Part shown: positions 8,236 to 16,048 of the stretch, piece by piece | Position numbering within the stretch: the first letter of the stretch is position 1 | How the letters are laid out: each line of letters starts with the position of its first letter | DNA from: Sulfuricaulis limicola | GTDB lineage: Bacteria; Pseudomonadota; Gammaproteobacteria; Acidiferrobacterales; Sulfurifustaceae | Length of the DNA: 64,000 nucleotides | Direction of reading: 5' to 3' | Assembly: GCF_002355735.1 (NCBI RefSeq) | Contig: NZ_AP014879.1 | Coordinates: forward strand, 1,798,001 to 1,862,000 | Position numbers and translations under genes: made by a program | Notes under the pieces: generated by a model | Databases searched by the model: none | What the model saw: the letters and a program-made list of their open reading frames with translations, nothing else | What the model was told of the DNA's origin: nothing

Positions 8236-9471
8236 ATGGTGCAGATTATCAGTGATCGTAGCGAGCTGAAACATAGCCTGCGAAAACTGGTGACTTTGGT
8301 GCAGAAGAATGGCGGGTGGCTGGATGAACGGCTGATCATCCGATATGAACGTGGTGGTTTTTCCGTGCACTCGAAGACCAACGGCGCGAACAGTAATTGG
8401 ATTATCAAGTTGCCACCTGCCTGTCTTTTACCGACTGATCAATTTCAACTAAGCCTGGCCGGTGATGATATCCGTGTCGAGTCCCATACTTCCGAGTTCT
8501 CGGGGGGGCGCCTGGATTTGCTGGAGATTATGCTTGAACTATGGAATCAGACCGGAAAAATCGCTGCGCAAAAGAAAACGGCCTTTTGGGGCATCAGTGA
8601 AAGCGATCCCGACCTTTTCAGGCGCCTCGCAGCAGGCCGCAACACGCAATTCTATGCGAAGCTGGAAGACAGCCTTTACTCGAAAGATCAACATGAACGG
8701 TTATTGATCAAGGGGTTTTTGATGACCAGGACATCAGGGCTCGCTTCCAATATTTCGTCATCCGAACGTACGCAAATGCTTATGCCCATTATCGAGTTAC
8801 TGAACCACCACCCGTTGGCGCCGCCTTACACCTATTTGTTCAGTCAGAATGAAAAAAATCAATTGGCGATTAAGAAATTCTGTGCGTTACCCCAAACAAC
8901 CGAGTGCTTCGTCCGCTACGGTTATTATGATGCATACGATCTGCTTTTGAATTATGGTTACATAGAAAGCAATACATTTTTTATCCGTTCTATTCCGATG
9001 GAAATCAGTTTGCCCGGCCTCGGGACAATGAAAGTTTATACCTCAACCGGCCAGATGGGTCACAAGAATCTGCCTCCACAAATCGCCGATCTTGGCGTAT
9101 TTTTGCCTCAATTTTTCATAAATCGTGATGCGGGAGTGGCGGACGTCGGCTATCTGCTGATTCCACAGGATACTGCCCCACATGCACTGCGTCGGGTGCT
9201 TGGCTTCATCATTTATCAGCTTGACCCAAAGCTCCCTGCCATCAAGATTTCTGAATTCGTCGAAATGGCCGAGAAACAAGTGCTTGCAGAAAATACCAGG
9301 TTTTATCGAGACCTGCTGGAGCACCTGCATCACTTGGATTCCGCGAGGAAGAGCAGACATGCATTGCAAGTTCAATCCGCCATGGAAATGGCCAACGTGC
9401 AACTTTCGAAGTTAGCGAAATACCCGTTTATCGGAAAGGATTCTCCCACGGTCACCAGAACACTTTCCTGA
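8236..9471 (+). CDS. SET-domain-like protein (possible protein lysine methyltransferase)
   Basis: The product has 411 residues. The ATG at 8236 was chosen because AGGAG lies 7 bp upstream; the frame is open further upstream without a good ribosome site. The central region has two blocks resembling the SET family of LSMT/SETD6 type: a LLNHHP block near residue 200, as in the catalytic (D/L)LNH motif, and RYGYYDAYDLLLNYGYIE near 240-258, as in the family's YG...LLLxYGF signature. Such enzymes use S-adenosylmethionine to methylate lysines. The first 120 residues and the C-terminal helical region (about 330-400) are unassigned. It is the only gene in the putative tRNA-Val insertion. Function is inferred from short motifs only. 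Confidence 0.55.
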   Translation: MVQIISDRSELKHSLRKLVTLVQKNGGWLDERLIIRYERGGFSVHSKTNGANSNWIIKLPPACLLPTDQFQLSLAGDDIRVESHTSEFSGGRLDLLEIMLELWNQTGKIAAQKKTAFWGISESDPDLFRRLAAGRNTQFYAKLEDSLYSKDQHERLLIKGFLMTRTSGLASNISSSERTQMLMPIIELLNHHPLAPPYTYLFSQNEKNQLAIKKFCALPQTTECFVRYGYYDAYDLLLNYGYIESNTFFIRSIPMEISLPGLGTMKVYTSTGQMGHKNLPPQIADLGVFLPQFFINRDAGVADVGYLLIPQDTAPHALRRVLGFIIYQLDPKLPAIKISEFVEMAEKQVLAENTRFYRDLLEHLHHLDSARKSRHALQVQSAMEMANVQLSKLAKYPFIGKDSPTVTRTLS

Positions 9472-9635
9472 ATCCGCGGAGTCAGAACGTCACAGAATGA
9501 TTTAACCCTGCTCCGCTCTGATCACCCGGCCCCAGCCTCTACAGATTATTCCCCAGACATGTCTACAATTACTCTGCTCATTTTGAGCACACCACCAACG
9601 CCACGATGGAACAGTGACAAATCCTTAATTAAGCC

Positions 9636-9705
9636 GGCATATGCTGAGCGGGAGTCGGCAGGAATTGACTGTCGCAAGTTCGAGTCCTGCATCGCCCACC
9701 ATCCT
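9636..9705 (+). pseudogene. Degenerate tRNA-Val copy or displaced 3' end
   Basis: The stretch ends in a T-arm (GCAAGTTCGAGTCCTGC), acceptor strand ATCGCCC and ACCA like tRNA-Val. The 5' acceptor strand is absent and the anticodon arm is unrecognisable, so it cannot fold into a working tRNA. It is best read as the native tRNA-Val 3' part displaced by the insertion. Confidence 0.6.
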
Positions 9706-9712
9706 TTCAGGC
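9686..9712 (+). repeat. Direct repeat, right copy (putative attR)
   Basis: This is the second copy of the 27-bp tRNA-Val 3' sequence, with one mismatch to 8000-8026. The terminator that would naturally end a tRNA-Val transcript follows 25 bp later. Confidence 0.6.
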
Positions 9713-9736
9713 ATTTATTCTTATTCAGACCACAGA

Positions 9737-9762
9737 AAAAGACCGTCTTGCGACGGTCTTTT
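9737..9762. terminator. Bidirectional terminator
   Basis: A perfect 11-bp stem AAAAGACCGTC / GACGGTCTTTT has a TTGC loop and T/A tracts on both sides. It can end the tRNA-Val region transcript on the + strand and the ice-binding-like gene on the - strand. Confidence 0.85.
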
Positions 9763-9816
9763 GTCCTGCTTTTACGGCTCATGCTTTAGGGGTTCACCAG
9801 GGCATGATCTTCCGTT

Positions 9817-10653
9817 TTACGGAACGGTAACCGTCGTCGTATCAAGAACAACTGCGGTCTGAGACAGCAGCCTGCCGTTGATCGATGCGAGACTTCCAAA
9901 TGTGATCCCGGTCTGGCCCAGTATGACTCCCTCAAAGTGCGTGCCCGCTCCCATGGTCACGGCACCGGATACCTGCCAGAAGATGTTCTGGGGCAATGCA
10001 CCGCCGCTCAGGATAACGTTCTTGGCAGCAGCCATGTCGAGCGTTCCCGCCACCTTGAGAATCCAGACATCTGTCGCGCTGCCGCTGAAAGTGAGATCCG
10101 TCGGTATGGTAACAGCGCTCCCCCATTCGTAGACGCCAGCGGTGAGGGTTTGACTGGTGAGCGTTCCGGCACCCAGGTTGGTCGTCGCAGCAGATGTCGC
10201 TGTCCGTCCGGCGGCATCGGTGTATGCGGCTTGCATATTGAGTACGGCCGTACTGAGATTAGTAGGTGTAGGTTCCGCATAGTCGGCTGCATATAATTTT
10301 CCGGGTGCAGCCACCTGAGCGGATGTCGAATAGAGATCCGAGTTGTCGGCCGCCGCTGTTTCGGACCAGCCCGTCAAGCCAACCCTGGCGGTCGGACTCA
10401 ATCCGACATTCCCGGTGACTACGGAATTTGGAACGGTTGAAACACCCGCTTTTGCCAGAATCGCATAATGGCCGGCTGCCCCCAGGGAGACGCTGCCCGC
10501 CGCCGTACTGACTGCCCCTATCGGTCCTTCGGCTGCGCTTGGGGCAGACACGCTGCTTCCACCGTCATTGTTACTGCATCCGGCCGTTAAAGCGGCCACC
10601 GCCAACCCCAGCAACCACATCCGTGATTTGGGATAATTTGTGAATCTGCTCAT
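9817..10653 (-). CDS. Ice-binding-like lipoprotein (DUF3494 family)
   Basis: The product has 278 residues. The start (MSRFTNY) is preceded by CAGGAG 7 bp upstream. The signal ends in a lipobox (LAVAALTAGC), so it is probably an outer-membrane lipoprotein. The body (about 55-278) is a DUF3494 beta-solenoid: AGHYAILAKAGVSTVPNS, TGNVGLSP, TLTAGVYEWGS, WILKVAGTL and the FEGVILGQTGITFGSLASINGRLLSQ repeat. Known members bind ice and alter crystal growth, but many non-polar bacteria carry relatives whose role is adhesion-like or unknown. The neighbouring Big_5 lipoprotein fits this, because Big_5 domains are often joined to DUF3494 in one protein. Confidence 0.88.
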   Translation of the reverse strand: MSRFTNYPKSRMWLLGLAVAALTAGCSNNDGGSSVSAPSAAEGPIGAVSTAAGSVSLGAAGHYAILAKAGVSTVPNSVVTGNVGLSPTARVGLTGWSETAAADNSDLYSTSAQVAAPGKLYAADYAEPTPTNLSTAVLNMQAAYTDAAGRTATSAATTNLGAGTLTSQTLTAGVYEWGSAVTIPTDLTFSGSATDVWILKVAGTLDMAAAKNVILSGGALPQNIFWQVSGAVTMGAGTHFEGVILGQTGITFGSLASINGRLLSQTAVVLDTTTVTVP

Positions 10654-10931
10654 ATTCTGCTCCTGCTTGCTCGATACCGGAATTGGCATCGAGATGTAAT
10701 CGGGTGAATGGCAGTCCAATTTTCCTTGATAAGAATTTCGTCAATGGACTGCAAGGCCATCCATCACCAAGCTTGGTGTACTCCTTCCGCCGTCTATGGA
10801 CTGTACGATGGCACACATATGACGAATTACGTTGGCTGAACACCAAGCCTGCACGCCGAAACAATATTCCTTAAGTCGCTCCGGGCACGGCGCACATTCG
10901 TACGTATATATATGCGGAAATTTTTCACCAC

Positions 10932-11019
10932 AAAAAACCTGCGATGCAGGGCTTAAGAGGGGTCATCAGCTTGAGGCCATGGGGGTGGTGCGCGTACTCA
11001 CAACCTCAATCACAACATG
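10932..11019 (-). repeat. Terminator-containing intergenic repeat, copy 1
   Basis: Read leftwards it begins with CATGTTGTGATTGAG, passes GACCCCTCTTAAG and ends in a hairpin (CCTGC-ATC-GCAGG at 10938-10950) plus TTTTTT. A second copy is at 12443-12519. It follows the Big_5 gene and should terminate it. I see nothing else in the rest of the 10654-11045 gap. Confidence 0.7.
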
Positions 11020-11045
11020 GCGGCACAAAGAAGCTTCACCAGGAT

Positions 11046-12245
11046 TTATGGCGCCGTGGTAAAGCTCCAGACCTTGTCGTTTGCCAGCGCATTGCCTGCC
11101 ATATCCTTAGCCCCGGTAGTCAAGCGGGCGGTATAAATGGTTCCGGGCTCAAGATTGCTCACAGGCGTGGGATGGGAATCGACGGGTGTGGTGAGATGGT
11201 TTATGCGCGTGAAGATCGCGGTGTTGCTGCTCGCGTCAAAAGCCACAGTTCCTGTCACGGGGTCAGTGCCGGGTCCGGTCACCAGAAAGTTTGCGGTGGT
11301 GATGCTGGCCGGATCCATCGGTTCATTAAAACTGACGTTGAATGTTGTGCCGATCGCGACACCTGTCGCGCCATCCGTGGGGCTGGTTGAATTTATCACG
11401 GGTGCGGCGACATCCGGATTTGCGCCGGTGGTAAAACTCCATGCCATGGACCGTGACGCATTACCCGCCAGGTCCGTCGCATCGGCGGTGATCGTGGCGG
11501 TATACGGCGTGTTCGATGCAAGATTGTTTGAGGGAGTAAAGCTCGCTGTTCTATTAATATAAGTCACGGTACCCGGAACCGTCGTGGTGCCAGGGCCTTT
11601 CACCGTAAAGCTTGTGGCCGTCAGCATCGATGAATTCATTTCTTCGCTGAAGGTGGCGCTGATCTTGTGATTGACAGCCACACCCGTGTCATTGCCGGTG
11701 GGGATGGTAGAGGCCACGCCGGGTGCAGCGTTGTCCGCCACGGCGTCCGCGGTAAAGCACCACGCAAAGTCATTCATGAGCGGATTGTTGCCCAGATCCT
11801 TGATGCCGGTGACGACCGTAGCCGTATATCTTGTATTAGGCGCGAGGCCGCCGGAGGGCGTGAACACGGCGATGTGATTGGTGGCGTCATAGCTCACCGT
11901 TCCAGGGAGATAAATAAGAGTAACTCCATCAGCTTCTACCCTTCCATCGGTCAGCCTGAAGTAGTCTGTGTTAACGTCAGCCGGAATCATTGCCTCACTA
12001 AGCGTGGCCGTGAGTTTGCTATTGGTCCCGATTCCCGGGACTCCCGAACTGCCTCCTGTATCTTCACCCGGGCTCATGGCCGTGACGCTTGGTGCGGTAC
12101 TATCGGGAGGAGCGGAACTTCCCCCATTTGCACCGCTGCCACTATCTCCGCCACCACCGCCACCGCCGCCGCATCCGGTCATAAAAAAAAGCAACATGAA
12201 TGCCGCAAATGACAGCTTCATGGAATCACCCTTGTATACGCTCAT
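11046..12245 (-). CDS. Lipoprotein with bacterial Ig-like (Big_5) domains
   Basis: The product has 399 residues. The start (MSVYKGDSMKL) was chosen for its GAGGAG ribosome site 8 bp upstream; a second ATG at 12221 is possible. The signal ends in LLFFMTGC followed by a glycine run and a Ser/Gly/Pro linker. Three Big_5-type domains follow (about 50-170, 170-275 and 275-399). Each opens like DTAAPxVxSTxPTDxATGV and closes with NPL or NAL plus WxFTT. It is probably a surface-exposed adhesin-like or structural protein. Its own ligand is not evident. Confidence 0.85.
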   Translation of the reverse strand: MSVYKGDSMKLSFAAFMLLFFMTGCGGGGGGGGDSGSGANGGSSAPPDSTAPSVTAMSPGEDTGGSSGVPGIGTNSKLTATLSEAMIPADVNTDYFRLTDGRVEADGVTLIYLPGTVSYDATNHIAVFTPSGGLAPNTRYTATVVTGIKDLGNNPLMNDFAWCFTADAVADNAAPGVASTIPTGNDTGVAVNHKISATFSEEMNSSMLTATSFTVKGPGTTTVPGTVTYINRTASFTPSNNLASNTPYTATITADATDLAGNASRSMAWSFTTGANPDVAAPVINSTSPTDGATGVAIGTTFNVSFNEPMDPASITTANFLVTGPGTDPVTGTVAFDASSNTAIFTRINHLTTPVDSHPTPVSNLEPGTIYTARLTTGAKDMAGNALANDKVWSFTTAP

Positions 12246-12442
12246 TGGTGTCACTCCTCAAAAAATATCCACACTGTGCCTTGCGTCCGCGCAACGATCA
12301 CTACGCAGACATCCGCAGCATCGAATCCTCCTCATCGAGGGCCGCCACCATGGAAAAAATTATTCACGATCGTCGCGTCATCTTCTGTGCGATATCGAAC
12401 ATACGACGATAAATTTCCCTGAAAACGGAAATTGCCTATTGC

Positions 12443-12519
12443 AAAAAAAGCCCTGCATCGCAGGGCCTAAGGGGGGTCATTGGGGTGGTACGTGTACTCG
12501 TAATCTCAATCACAACATG
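12443..12519 (-). repeat. Terminator-containing intergenic repeat, copy 2
   Basis: Read leftwards it shares CATGTTGTGATTGAG, a GTAC core and a GACCCC-CTTAG block with copy 1, and ends in a perfect hairpin (GCCCTGC-GAT-GCAGGGC, 12450-12466) plus TTTTTTT. It follows the BON gene and should terminate it. It lacks about 18 bp present in the middle of copy 1. The rest of the 12246-12610 gap shows nothing recognisable. Confidence 0.7.
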
Positions 12520-12610
12520 CCCATTCTCCGCCGTAGCCAGCGGCAAAACGTGCCTTTTTCATGAACATTCTGCTTGTTAAAACAATTGCCTGGTTTGACT
12601 TGATTGCCGC

Positions 12611-12958
12611 TTAATTCCTGATGTTCATTTTATTTTCAACATTTTTGACGCCGGCGACACCGTGCGCAATTTCAACGATGCGTTCCATCTGCGCCTGGCT
12701 CTCGACGAAACCACTCAACCGCACGATGCCTTGGTGGGTCTCGACCTTGGGGTCCAGCCCCTTGACTACCGGGTCCGCGAGGAGCCCCGATCTGATTTTC
12801 GTGGTAATGATGTCGTCATCCAGCGCTGTCTCGACGCCCGTACCAGGAGCGGTAGCGGTCGTGGCCTCCTCTCGCTTATCGCAACCGGCAACCATGAACG
12901 TTGCGGCAAACAAGAGAAGAACGTTTAACGAAATAATTTTTTGGTTAACCTTCATCAT
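12611..12958 (-). CDS. BON-domain lipoprotein
   Basis: The product has 115 residues. The signal ends in a lipobox (LLFAATFMVAGC). A single BON domain spans about 45-113 (DDDIITTKIRSGLLADPVVKG, then GIVRLSGFVESQAQ and the closing VAGVKNVENKM). BON domains bind phospholipid or other surfaces, and OsmY-like proteins are induced by osmotic and envelope stress. A TGTRCG-N4-CGYACA palindrome lies 100 bp upstream. The ribosome site is weak (GGGAGGG is about 18 bp away). Confidence 0.88.
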   Translation of the reverse strand: MMKVNQKIISLNVLLLFAATFMVAGCDKREEATTATAPGTGVETALDDDIITTKIRSGLLADPVVKGLDPKVETHQGIVRLSGFVESQAQMERIVEIAHGVAGVKNVENKMNIRN

Positions 12959-13057
12959 TATTAATCTTAATATCCCTCCCGCATAGAGCCAATCCAGCTA
13001 CACAAGCCTGGACTATCCAGAACATCGACACTATTCCTGTTCTGCTCTTTGTCGGTC

Positions 13058-13073
13058 TGTACGGTTTCGCACA
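13058..13073. promoter_or_regulatory. Palindromic operator, TGTRCG-N4-CGYACA type
   Basis: TGTACGGTTTCGCACA. This is the first of 13 intergenic copies that keep the core GTRCG-N4-CGYAC. The half-site spacing equals that of Crp/Fnr sites (TGTRC-N6-GYACA). It lies in the divergent gap between the BON gene and the PEP-CTERM gene; nothing else is seen in 12959-13337. Confidence 0.7.
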
Positions 13074-13337
13074 TACGCGGCCAGCCGGTGAACGTCTGCC
13101 TGCACTGCATCACGAGAAATGACGCGGGATAAAGCAATACCTCGGCGTTTCCCCGGCTTTCCTGAACACTTTCAGTTCTTAAATAATTCGTGCTGCGTTC
13201 GCCAGCGCACCGAGATATATCGCTCATCCTGATTAGATTTTGGCGTTGCGGCCGAGTGGTCGTTTCCGCACGTGGCTGCGTCAATAGGTGCATCACTGGG
13301 AAATTAAATGGAAACATAGCGCGCAGGAGAGCATGCA

Positions 13338-13988
13338 ATGGATACACCCACCCTGAAAACAAGAATGTCACGATCAATTCGATACAGTTTATTCCTATGC
13401 TTAATAACAATGGCGGCGTCGAGCCATGCGGCAACGGTGTCTTTTTTCCTGAATGAGTCGAATCGTCTTCCCGACGGCATCAACTACGTATCAGTCAATC
13501 TCACTGAAAACCTGGCGGGAGGAGTGGACGTCCTGGCCCGGACTTTGGACCCGCTCAACGACCTTGGCATCCGTGATTTTGGCATTCAAAAGTTTGCTTT
13601 CAGTTTCGATGATGGAACCATGGCGGACGTCTCGGGTCTGCCGGATGGCTGGAAGGTCAAAGGAGACCGGGGCATGAATGGCTTCGGGAAATTCGATACG
13701 GGTCTCCTGGGCAATGCACACACCCGCACCGATGTCTTGAGCTTTACGATTAATGGTGTGGGCATCGATGACTTTGAATCTTATTTTGCGGTAAAAGTCG
13801 CTGGCCTGGATAGCCGCCTTGGACCATCGAACGCCTTTTTCGGCGGTTCTTTGGAAAATGGTTCTTTTGGCCCTGGTTCAGGCGGCACTGACGGAAATCT
13901 TGCTGCAGTGCCGGTGCCCGCGGCCATCTGGTTATTCAGCTCCGGTCTCGTGGGACTCATGGGGCTGGCACGCCGTGCCAAAAAATAA
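13338..13988 (+). CDS. PEP-CTERM (VPxPA-type) sorted exported protein
   Basis: The product has 216 residues. GGAG lies 8 bp before the ATG. A signal peptide (about 13-32, SLFLCLITMAASSHA) leads to a beta-rich domain. The C-terminus carries the sorting signal: VPVPAAIWLFSSGLVGL, a hydrophobic helix and the basic tail ARRAKK. Such proteins are cleaved by an exosortase and delivered to the surface or the exopolysaccharide matrix. No exosortase gene is in this window. The link to the exopolysaccharide genes at 29-34 and 59-64 kb is a known association and an inference here. Confidence 0.88.
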   Translation: MDTPTLKTRMSRSIRYSLFLCLITMAASSHAATVSFFLNESNRLPDGINYVSVNLTENLAGGVDVLARTLDPLNDLGIRDFGIQKFAFSFDDGTMADVSGLPDGWKVKGDRGMNGFGKFDTGLLGNAHTRTDVLSFTINGVGIDDFESYFAVKVAGLDSRLGPSNAFFGGSLENGSFGPGSGGTDGNLAAVPVPAAIWLFSSGLVGLMGLARRAKK

Positions 13989-14123
13989 ATCCGGCACCAA
14001 ATAATCCGCGAGCATCCGCATCCGATCTTCCGCCAGCGCATAGCAACAATGGCGTGCGCTGGCGGAAATCACTGTTCCCGGCCTTCACCACGCCCGCGTC
14101 TCTTCCTTTCGCAAGGCTATTCT

Positions 14124-14139
14124 CGTGCGCCACCGTACA
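14124..14139. promoter_or_regulatory. Palindromic operator, TGTRCG-N4-CGYACA type
   Basis: CGTGCGCCACCGTACA has an intact core and lies 81 bp before the start of the 204-residue Cys-repeat protein. Confidence 0.65.
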
Positions 14140-14219
14140 TACGACGCTGAGTATTCAACGTAAGGTCTGTAATCGACAGTCACATACACTTCATCCAACG
14201 CCCACTTAAAGGAACAATC

Positions 14220-14834
14220 ATGAGAAAATTTACCGTTACAGCGATAGCAGTTGCCATCGGCTTCACGTTTAGCGTCGGTGCCATGGCGCAAACCATGTCC
14301 AAGGACGATTACAAGGCCGGCATGGACAGCATTGCGGCCGAATACAAATCAAACAAAGTCAGCTGCGAAGCGTTGTCCGGCAATGCCAACGACATATGCA
14401 TGGCCGAGATCAAAGGCAAGGAAAAGGTCGCCAAGGCCGATCTCGAAGCCCGTAACAAGAACACCAACGAAGCTCGCTATGATGCACTCATCGCCAAAGC
14501 TGATGCCGATTACGCAGTCGCCAAGGAAAAGTGCGATGACCAGGCCGGGAACGTCAAGGACGTCTGCCTGAAGGAAGCGAAGGCCGCAGAGATCGCCGCC
14601 AAGGCCGATGCCAAGTCGCAGATGAAAATCTCGAAGGCGAACAAGAAGGCCAACGACGAATCTGCCGAAGTGCGCAAGGATGCGCGGGAAACCTCCGCCG
14701 ACGCGCGCCACGATGCTGCCAGCGATAAAAGCGACGCCAATTATTCGGTAGCGAAGGAAAAATGTGACGCCCTCGCCGGTGGCGCCAAGGACAGCTGCAT
14801 GAACGAGGCGAAACTGAACTACGGCCAGAAGTAA
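14220..14834 (+). CDS. Periplasmic charged repeat protein with Cys pairs
   Basis: The product has 204 residues, with signal peptide MRKFTVTAIAVAIGFTFSVGAMA. AAAGGAA lies just upstream of the ATG. The mature chain is rich in Ala, Lys, Asp and Glu and contains three related units, each with two Cys about 10-11 residues apart: SCEALSGNANDIC, KCDDQAGNVKDVC and KCDALAGGAKDSC. The first is followed by EIKGKEKVAKAD and the others by EAK. Between units 2 and 3 is a helical spacer (about 120-165). Each unit could form a disulfide-clamped helical hairpin. Similar proteins occur in many proteobacteria without a known role. Confidence 0.82.
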   Translation: MRKFTVTAIAVAIGFTFSVGAMAQTMSKDDYKAGMDSIAAEYKSNKVSCEALSGNANDICMAEIKGKEKVAKADLEARNKNTNEARYDALIAKADADYAVAKEKCDDQAGNVKDVCLKEAKAAEIAAKADAKSQMKISKANKKANDESAEVRKDARETSADARHDAASDKSDANYSVAKEKCDALAGGAKDSCMNEAKLNYGQK

Positions 14835-15014
14835 GCACGCAATCCATCTGGCGCCAGACAGACTGTCAGACGCCAGATGGAATCTGTGAAGGGTAAAACC
14901 TGCCTACGGAACTCTGCAGACGGTGGGATCGGGGTGGCATGCCGCCGCGCCGGATCCGCCCCGCCACAGGTGAAATTTTCCGTGAACCAGTTGTATGACA
15001 ATGAGGTATTCCCA

Positions 15015-15233
15015 GTGAAAACGATACATGTATTTTCTGTCGGTGCGGTTGTCGCCACGTTAATGCTCGGCGGTTGCAGCACCATGACGCCGCAAGAGAA
15101 GGATACGGCGATCGGCGCCGCCGTCGGTGGCGCTGCGGGCAATGTGCTTACAGGCGGCAGTGCCGCCGGAACGATCGGCGGCGCAGCAGTTGGCGGTATC
15201 GTGGGACACGAGACCAGCAAATCCAAGAAGTAA
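15015..15233 (+). CDS. Small glycine-zipper lipoprotein (OsmB-like)
   Basis: The product has 72 residues from a GTG start, chosen because GAGGT lies 8 bp upstream and it places the signal peptide correctly. The lipobox is LMLGGC. The mature part has glycine-zipper segments (AIGAAVGGAAGNVL and AAGTIGGAAVGGIVGHE). Such small outer-membrane lipoproteins are typical osmotic and stationary-phase stress products. A longer in-frame extension upstream lacks a ribosome site. Confidence 0.82.
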   Translation: MKTIHVFSVGAVVATLMLGGCSTMTPQEKDTAIGAAVGGAAGNVLTGGSAAGTIGGAAVGGIVGHETSKSKK

Positions 15234-15380
15234 CGATTGGCAGAGACGCCTTACCTCCCGTTTCCACGGCCAGATAAGGAAGGATACCCTCTCGCGCATT
15301 CCGATCGGCCCGTGCGACGGCGAGGTCTGGGCCATGGGTATCAATAGACCCCCACCCATCACAATATGAAGGAGTGACTC

Positions 15381-15947
15381 ATGGAGACATCCTCGCTGAA
15401 AAACTTATCGAAGGACCAACCTTTGCTGTCCGATATCCAGACCTTGCGCAAGCGTGCGCGTCAGCATATCGAAGGTGGTGCTGTCACGTCGGGTTACGCG
15501 GCAGACCGCAAGACTGTGATCAAACTGCTGAACGAGGCGCTGGCAACCGAGATCGTCTGTGTGCTGCGCTATAAAAGACACTATTTCATGGCCGCCGGGA
15601 TCCATGCCGATCCCGTGGCGACCGAGTTTCTCGAACACGCCAACGAGGAAATGCTGCACGCCGACCGTATCGCCGAGCGCATCGTGCAGCTTCGTGGCGA
15701 ACCGAATTTTTCCCCGGACGGCCTGTCGCTGCGCAGCCATGCCGAATATGTCGAAGGCGACTCACTCAAGGAGATGATCAAGGAAGACCTGGTCGCCGAA
15801 CGCGTCGCCATTGAGAGTTATCGCGAGATGGTCGCCTATATCGCCGAAAAGGATCCAACCACTCGCCGTATGCTCGAAGAAATTCTCGCCAGCGAAGAAG
15901 AGCATGCCGACGATCTGGCGTCACTGCTCGAGGGTTTGAAAGACTGA
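15381..15947 (+). CDS. Ferritin-like diiron protein
   Basis: The product has 188 residues. AAGGAG precedes the ATG. It is a four-helix ferritin-like protein with the expected carboxylate and His ligands: a Glu in NEALATEIVCVLRY (about 53-66), EHANEEMLHAD (about 93), EDLVAERVAIESY (about 135) and EEEHADDL (about 172). It is longer at the N-terminus than Dps and lacks the bacterioferritin haem Met signature. The likely role is iron oxidation and storage or peroxide detoxification, which fits the superoxide dismutase gene that follows. Confidence 0.85.
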   Translation: METSSLKNLSKDQPLLSDIQTLRKRARQHIEGGAVTSGYAADRKTVIKLLNEALATEIVCVLRYKRHYFMAAGIHADPVATEFLEHANEEMLHADRIAERIVQLRGEPNFSPDGLSLRSHAEYVEGDSLKEMIKEDLVAERVAIESYREMVAYIAEKDPTTRRMLEEILASEEEHADDLASLLEGLKD

Positions 15948-16048
15948 AATTCCTGTCAGCTTGGCATCCGCAAGTCCTGGACACTTTTGCGCACGTTTTC
16001 CTCAGGGAGCCTCTACATGCCCTGGCTATTTGTCAGGAGTGATTCCCT

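Larger units (their letters stand above)
8016..9712 (+). mobile_element. Putative 1.7-kb insertion at the tRNA-Val 3' end
   Basis: The segment lies between the direct repeats 8000-8026 and 9686-9712. It holds one gene (8236-9471) with lower GC than its neighbours by eye. The tRNA terminator has been pushed to 9737-9762. No integrase is present, so the element would be a remnant, a satellite mobilised in trans, or a segment duplication. The insertion model is inference from the repeats and the displaced terminator. Confidence 0.5.

Noticed and set aside
10880-10915. CGCAC-ATT-CGTACG as a further copy of the operator
   Set aside because: The half-sites are in the outward order and not separated by 4 bp, so it does not fit the palindrome.
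13180-13338. Sigma-54 promoter before the PEP-CTERM gene, as known for other PEP-CTERM systems
   Set aside because: No TGGCAC-N5-TTGC type element was found in the gap.
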